Shown here in pieces: positions 59,901-64,000 of a stretch of 64,000 bases of DNA. The DNA lies in assembly GCA_029936295.1 (NCBI GenBank), contig JAPYTH010000003.1, forward strand, positions 1 to 64,000, given 5' to 3'. The stretch comes from TMED109 sp015660425. Lineage in GTDB: Bacteria; Pseudomonadota; Alphaproteobacteria; TMED109. Below the pieces are notes generated by a model that worked only from the letters and a program-made list of their open reading frames with translations, had not been told where the DNA came from and did no database searches. The position numbers and the translations under genes were made by a program. The number at the start of each line of letters is the position of its first letter. Position 1 is the stretch's first letter.

Positions 59901-61094
59901 TTTTGCCGCTTTAATAGAAGTAGCCAATCCATATAACTCTAATTTGGAATATATAAATGGTTTAAATAACTCTAATGCCATTTTTTTAGGAATACCACAT
60001 TCATGCAATTTAAGCTCAGGGCCAACAACAATTACTGACCTACCTGAGTAATCGCATCTTTTTCCCAATAAATTTTGTCTAAACCTACCTTGTTTTCCCT
60101 TTAACATATCTGCTAAAGATTTTAATGGTCTTTTATTTGAACCTGTAATTGGACGCGACCTTCTAGAATTATCAAACAAAGCATCCACAGATTCCTGAAG
60201 CATTCTTTTTTCATTTCTAATAATAATATTAGGAGCTCTTAAATCTAATAAACGTTTTAATCTATTATTTCTATTAATTACTCTTCTATATAGATCATTT
60301 AAATCACTAGTAGCAAATCTGCCACCATCGAGCGGAACTAAAGGCCTTAATTCTGGTGGCAAAATTGGAACCACATCTAAAATCATCCATTCTGGTAAGT
60401 TTCCAGAATTTATAAACGCCTCTACTAATTTTAATCTTTTAACATACTTCTTTCTTTTTATTTCAGACTTAGTAACTTTTAACTCCTCTCTCATAAAATC
60501 TCTTTGCTCAATCAAATTAATGGCTGAAAGCATTTCTTTAATTGCTTCCGCACCTATTGAAGCCTGAAACTCTGAGCCATAATCATCCAGAGCATCTTGG
60601 TAGCTCGATTCAGTCAACAACTGATGTATTTTTAAATCAGTTGTGCCAGGCTCCATTACAACAAAATTTTCAAAATAAAGAATTTTTTCAACATCTTTCA
60701 TAGCCATATCAAGTAATAGACTAATTCTTGACGGCAGTGATTTTAAAAACCAAATATGTGCTACTGGAGCTGCTAGAGTAATATGCCCCATTCTATCTCT
60801 TCTTACTTTAGACTGTATAACCTCTACACCACATTTTTCACATACAACTCCTCTATGTTTCATTCTTTTGTATTTTCCACAGAGACACTCATAATCTTTA
60901 ATTGGACCAAAAATTTTTGCACAAAAAAGACCATCTTTTTCTGGCTTAAAAGTTCTATAGTTAATAGTTTCCGGTTTTTTGACTTCACCAAAAGACCAAG
61001 AACGAATTACGTCTGGACTAGCTATTGATATTTTAATTTCATCAAAATTATTATTTATAGTTACTGGTTCAAAAACTTTTAGAAGTTTAGTCAT
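56919..61094 (-). CDS. rpoC: RNA polymerase beta' subunit
   Basis: Beta' carries the catalytic Mg of RNA polymerase. The 1,391-residue protein begins TKLLKVFEPV and has the N-terminal zinc site CLCGKYKRMKHRGVVCEKCG, the active-site loop NADFDGDQMAVH (near residue 460), the bridge/trigger region with GEPGTQLTMRTFHIGG, and a second Cys cluster CKTEEGVCASCYG. It is a single unsplit protein. It lies 39 bases after rpoB. No clear terminator follows it, so it may be co-transcribed with the ribosomal genes beyond. Confidence 0.98.
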   Translation of the reverse strand: MTKLLKVFEPVTINNNFDEIKISIASPDVIRSWSFGEVKKPETINYRTFKPEKDGLFCAKIFGPIKDYECLCGKYKRMKHRGVVCEKCGVEVIQSKVRRDRMGHITLAAPVAHIWFLKSLPSRISLLLDMAMKDVEKILYFENFVVMEPGTTDLKIHQLLTESSYQDALDDYGSEFQASIGAEAIKEMLSAINLIEQRDFMREELKVTKSEIKRKKYVKRLKLVEAFINSGNLPEWMILDVVPILPPELRPLVPLDGGRFATSDLNDLYRRVINRNNRLKRLLDLRAPNIIIRNEKRMLQESVDALFDNSRRSRPITGSNKRPLKSLADMLKGKQGRFRQNLLGKRCDYSGRSVIVVGPELKLHECGIPKKMALELFKPFIYSKLELYGLATSIKAAKKMVEKEQPEVWDILEQVIREHPILLNRAPTLHRLGIQAFEPVLIEGKAIQLHPLVCTAFNADFDGDQMAVHVPLSLEAQLEARVLMMSTNNILSPANGKPIIVPTQDIVLGLYYMSLMHDGDKGEGTIFGSLAEIKHALNSGHVTLHAKVKARYTSVDEKNEEYSEIIETTAGRMLISEILPKNYKIKYDLINRVLKKKEVSNLIDMVYRHCGQKETVIFSDRLMKIGFTEACKAGISFGKDDMIIPEEKKTMVNTTSALVKVYEQQYSDGLLTYQEKYNKVVDAWSQCTDQVTDAMMSEMAKGVGRKMNSVFMMADSGARGSTAQMKQLAAMRGLMAKPSGEIIETPIISNFKEGLSVLEYFNSTHGARKGLADTALKTANSGYLTRRLVDVAQDVIITEHDCGTKDGIIKKTIIEGSDIIESIGEQILGRVTSEDIIDPETNKALVKAGNLIDEADVFAIENADIDSIKVKSVLTCKTEEGVCASCYGRDLARGTMVNMGEAVGVIAAQSIGEPGTQLTMRTFHIGGAAQQTEQSSVESAIDGTLKLIKGNIIKDSKGSDVVMSRDAEVVVLDSNKRERSRNRIPKGSRLLFADGSKIVKGDKLVEWDPYTRPIISEKSGVIKYADLLERVSIHEEMNEETGISSKRVIDWRANSQLTKSNPKMKDFSPRLEINGKSGNILKLASGASASYELPVDAILSVDDGQEIFAGDLIARIPLEYRLRDITGGLPRVAELFEARRPKEHAFISEIDGKVQFGKDSKGKRRLEIVSENGDNTVEYLIPKGRHITVQEADEVRKGETLTDGSRVPHDILTALGVEALAAYLVDEVQEVYRLQGVMINDKHIEVITRQMMQKIEIVDPGDTTFLIGEQVGKKEFKLENDGLGKKLNKALSKPVLQGITKASLSTSSFISAASFQETTRVLTEAAVGGKSDKLLGLKENVIVGRLIPAGTGRTLQGYKAIAYTKDQEIIKKREEAVLAIAEESNSADEAV

Positions 61095-61133
61095 ATTTTT
61101 TTTCTCACTATTAGCTAATAAGTTAATTATAAT

Positions 61134-64000
61134 TTATGGTTTTTTTCTACTAATCAAGCCTACATTTAAGCATAAAGCCTGTAACTCTTTTGTTAAAACA
61201 TTAAAAGATTCTGGTATACCTGATTGAAAACTATCTTCACCTCTTATTATTGCTTCATATACCTTAGTTCTACCAGAAACATCGTCTGACTTTACTGTCA
61301 ACATTTCTTGAAGTGTATAAGATGCTCCATAAGCTTGAAGAGCCCAAACTTCCATTTCTCCAAACCTCTGACCTCCAAATTGAGCTTTTCCTCCTAATGG
61401 CTGTTGCGTAACTAAACTATAAGGACCAATAGATCTAGCATGTATTTTATCATCTACTAAATGATGCAACTTCAGCATATAAACATAACCTACAGTTATT
61501 TGTCTTGCAAACGTTTCTCCTGTTCTCCCATCAGTAAGGGTAACTTGTCCAGAGGTATCTCGTTCAGCATTTGTTAGCTGCTCTCTAATATCTTCTTCAT
61601 TTGCCCCATCGAAAACAGGCGTTGCCATTGGTACACCTTTTGTTAAATTTCCTGCTAACTCTAAAAGATCATCATCATTAATATCTTTTTCAGCATTTTT
61701 CCATACTTGGTTGCCATATATTTTTTTAAACTTTACTTTAAGATGAGATATTCTTTCTTCTTTTTGATAATCATTTACTATTGCAGATATCTGTTTGCCT
61801 AAACCCGCTGATGCCCATCCTAGATGAGTTTCTAGAATTTGACCAACATTCATTCTAGAAGGAACCCCTAAAGGATTCAATACAATATCTACTGGAGTTC
61901 CATCTTCTAAATATGGCATATCTTCCACTAAAGCAATTTTAGAAATAACTCCTTTATTACCATGCCTACCAGCCATTTTATCTCCAGGTTGAAGCTTACG
62001 TTTTACCGCTACAAAGACTTTTACCATTTTCAAAGCACCAGGTAAAAGCTCATCTCCATCCTGTATTTTATCAACTTTTTCCTCAAATCTAACCTGAAGT
62101 CTTTTTATTTCATCATCAAATTCTTTTTTTAAAGCTTCAATTTCTGACATAACTTTTTCATTAGAAACCACAAATTGCCAGCATTGTCCTAATGTAAATA
62201 AAGATAATGTGTCACTATCAATCTTTTGATTTTTTGTAAATCCTTTGGGTCCATCAACTGCTTTATTTAGTGTTAATAAACCTCTAAGCCTATCAAAAAC
62301 ATTATTTTCAATAATTCTTAACTCATCATCTCTATCTTCTGCAAACCTTGAAATTCCTTCTCTTTCAATTTCTAAGGCCCTTTCATCTTTATCAACGCCT
62401 CGTCTAGAAAAGACTCTTACTTCGACTACAGTACCCGTAACTCCAGGTGGCAATCTTAAAGAAGAATCTCTTACATCTGCAGCTTTCTCTCCAAAAATTG
62501 CTCGTAATAATTTTTCCTCAGGAGTAGCCGGCGTCTCACCTTTAGGAGTAACTTTTCCCACTAAGATGTCATTAGAGCTTACTTCAGCTCCTATATATAC
62601 TATTCCAGCTTCATCAAGATTTTTTAAGGCTTCATCACCAACGTTTGGAATATCTCTACTAATTTCTTCAGGCCCGAGCTTAGTGTCTCTTGCCATTACA
62701 TCAAATTCTTCTATATGAATAGAAGTAAATACATCTTCCTGAACCACTCTTTCAGAAATTAAAATAGAATCCTCATAATTATATCCGTTATATGGCATAA
62801 AAGCTACCAAGACATTTCTACCTAATGCAAGTTCACCTAAATCAGTAGAAGGCCCATCTGCAATAATATCTCCTGCATTCGCTCTATCACCCACCTTAAC
62901 TAAAGGTCTTTGATTTATTGCTGTATTTTGGTTAGATCTTTGAAATTTTAAAAGATTATAAATATCTACTCCAATAGTACGTTCAGGGTTATTAGGATCA
63001 GCAACACTAATAACTATTCTACTAGCATCAACTTGATCTACATATCCAGACCTTCTTGCTGCAACTGCTGAGCCTGAATCGGCAGCAACTTTTGCCTCCA
63101 TACCAGTGCCTATAAGAGGGGCCTGAGCTTTTATTAAAGGAACTGCTTGTCTTTGCATGTTAGAACCCATTAAAGCTCTATTAGCATCATCATTTTCTAA
63201 AAATGGAATAAGAGCAGCAGCAACAGATACTAATTGTTTTGGAGACACATCAATATAATCAATATTTTTTGGGTGGACCATAACAAAGTCGCCATTTTTT
63301 CTACAGCTTACCAAATCATCTTCAAATTTTCCAGCAGTCGTTAGAACTGCATTTGCTTGGGCAATATTATACCTACTTTCTTCCATAGCAGATAAATAAA
63401 TAACTTCAGAGGTAACCTTTTCACCTTTAACTATTCTATATGGACTTTCAATAAACCCATATTTATTAATTTTAGCATGCGTTGCCAAACTATTAATAAG
63501 TCCAATATTTGGTCCCTCAGGCGTCTCAATTGGGCAAATTCTTCCATAATGTGTAGGATGAACATCTCTTACTTCAAAACCCGCTCTTTCTCTAGTAAGG
63601 CCTCCAGGCCCTAATGCGGATACCCTTCTTTTATGAGTAATTTCGCTGAGTGGGTTTGTTTGATCCATAAATTGACTCAATTGTGAAGAACCAAAAAATT
63701 CTCTTATTGAAGCCTGTGCAGGTTTAGAATTTATTAAATCTTGAGGCATTACTGCATCTATTTCTGAAGATGACATTTTTTCTCTTACAGCTCTTTCCAT
63801 CCTAGATAGCCCAATACGATATTGATTTTCTAATAACTCACCTACAGACCTTACCCTTCTATTTCCTAAATGATCTATATCATCTACTTCACCTATTCCG
63901 TCTCTCAATCCAATTAAAACTTTTAATACTCTGATTATATCTTCTCTTCTTATCTCTGTAACCGTATCTTCTGCCTCTAGATCTAGCCTATTATTTAGTT
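61134..64000 (-). CDS. rpoB: RNA polymerase beta subunit (5' end beyond window)
   Basis: The C-terminal two thirds of the beta subunit are in the window, about 955 codons; the reading frame is open to base 64000, and the missing part is about 400 residues. The apparent start at 63908 is an internal TTG in GLRDGIGEVDDIDHLGNRRVRSVGELLENQ. The rifampicin region FFGSSQLSQFMDQTNPLSEITHKRR keeps the key D516, H526 and S531 equivalents, so the enzyme should be rifampicin-sensitive; only Asn518 (E. coli numbering) differs, being Thr. The C-terminal YGASYTLQEMLTVKSDDVSGR is canonical. Confidence 0.98.
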   Translation of the reverse strand, partial: LNNRLDLEAEDTVTEIRREDIIRVLKVLIGLRDGIGEVDDIDHLGNRRVRSVGELLENQYRIGLSRMERAVREKMSSSEIDAVMPQDLINSKPAQASIREFFGSSQLSQFMDQTNPLSEITHKRRVSALGPGGLTRERAGFEVRDVHPTHYGRICPIETPEGPNIGLINSLATHAKINKYGFIESPYRIVKGEKVTSEVIYLSAMEESRYNIAQANAVLTTAGKFEDDLVSCRKNGDFVMVHPKNIDYIDVSPKQLVSVAAALIPFLENDDANRALMGSNMQRQAVPLIKAQAPLIGTGMEAKVAADSGSAVAARRSGYVDQVDASRIVISVADPNNPERTIGVDIYNLLKFQRSNQNTAINQRPLVKVGDRANAGDIIADGPSTDLGELALGRNVLVAFMPYNGYNYEDSILISERVVQEDVFTSIHIEEFDVMARDTKLGPEEISRDIPNVGDEALKNLDEAGIVYIGAEVSSNDILVGKVTPKGETPATPEEKLLRAIFGEKAADVRDSSLRLPPGVTGTVVEVRVFSRRGVDKDERALEIEREGISRFAEDRDDELRIIENNVFDRLRGLLTLNKAVDGPKGFTKNQKIDSDTLSLFTLGQCWQFVVSNEKVMSEIEALKKEFDDEIKRLQVRFEEKVDKIQDGDELLPGALKMVKVFVAVKRKLQPGDKMAGRHGNKGVISKIALVEDMPYLEDGTPVDIVLNPLGVPSRMNVGQILETHLGWASAGLGKQISAIVNDYQKEERISHLKVKFKKIYGNQVWKNAEKDINDDDLLELAGNLTKGVPMATPVFDGANEEDIREQLTNAERDTSGQVTLTDGRTGETFARQITVGYVYMLKLHHLVDDKIHARSIGPYSLVTQQPLGGKAQFGGQRFGEMEVWALQAYGASYTLQEMLTVKSDDVSGRTKVYEAIIRGEDSFQSGIPESFNVLTKELQALCLNVGLISRKKP

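Noticed and set aside
62245..62718. 157-residue frame opposite rpoB, and similar frames opposite tuf, rpoC and others
   Set aside because: They lie entirely antisense to strongly conserved genes, have no ribosome site and look like no known protein; codon-bias shadows.
1..64000. CRISPR arrays, tRNA/rRNA genes, insertion sequences, prophage or attachment sites
   Set aside because: Read through both strands; no regularly spaced repeats, no tRNA-like cloverleaf I could support, no transposase, integrase or phage genes, and the gene order is that of a stable core chromosome.

Overview
This window looks like chromosomal DNA from an AT-rich alphaproteobacterium, GC about one third judged by eye. 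Lineage markers are an ATP12-type F1-ATPase chaperone (36497-37198), a DUF1489 protein (22427-22831), adk between secY and rpsM, two-subunit glycyl-tRNA synthetase beside pyruvate phosphate dikinase, and a complete leucine-degradation cluster. Tight packing (convergent genes often 1-8 bases apart, no intergenic stretch over 300 bases, no mobile elements seen) suggests a streamlined, possibly marine, lineage. I cannot name the genus. The sequence is a scaffold with two 100-N gaps.

Left part (1-8.6 kb): the end of a branched-chain amino-acid-type ABC transporter (livG-livF); a MoxR ATPase / VWA-protein pair with a secreted six-cysteine protein between them; bacterioferritin with its partner ferredoxin bfd (interrupted by gap 1) behind a Fur-box-like operator; panB; two glycosyltransferases; and the Fe-S assembly factor ygfZ.

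8.6-22.4 kb: a minus-strand housekeeping run (trmN6, an S49 protease, a zinc-ribbon membrane protein, glyQ, glyS, ppdK), then ispB, a SodC-fold protein that has lost its metal ligands, a secreted barrel-like protein, and a small accessory cluster of hydroxypyruvate isomerase, a PuuD-type membrane domain, a D-aminoacylase-type amidohydrolase and a secreted GlcG/HbpS protein. Gap 2 is flanked by the same 55 bases on both sides, so it is very probably an unmerged contig overlap and not missing DNA.

22.4-38.6 kb: a leucine/isovalerate catabolic operon (ivd, mccB, liuC, mccA, hmgL and a thiolase, plus a small secreted protein with a mirror-symmetric cysteine pattern), preceded by mgtE. Beyond lipB lies propionyl-CoA carboxylase (pccB-pccA) with atp12, rluC and crcB. 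Together these convert leucine to acetyl-CoA and acetoacetate, and carboxylate propionyl-CoA to methylmalonyl-CoA.

38.6-64 kb: the fused rpoBC-str-S10-spc-alpha ribosomal super-operon, all on the minus strand from rpoB (cut by the right edge) to rplQ. Two good sigma70-type promoters with GC-rich discriminators are visible, one before rpsL and one between adk and rpsM. I found no undescribed defence or mobile system. The items most worth a second look are the metal-less SodC-like protein, the possible leaderless starts of hyi and ygfZ, the Fur-type control of bfd-bfr, the mirror-symmetric cysteine protein, the accessory amidohydrolase/PuuD/Hyi cluster, and the contig-overlap gap.
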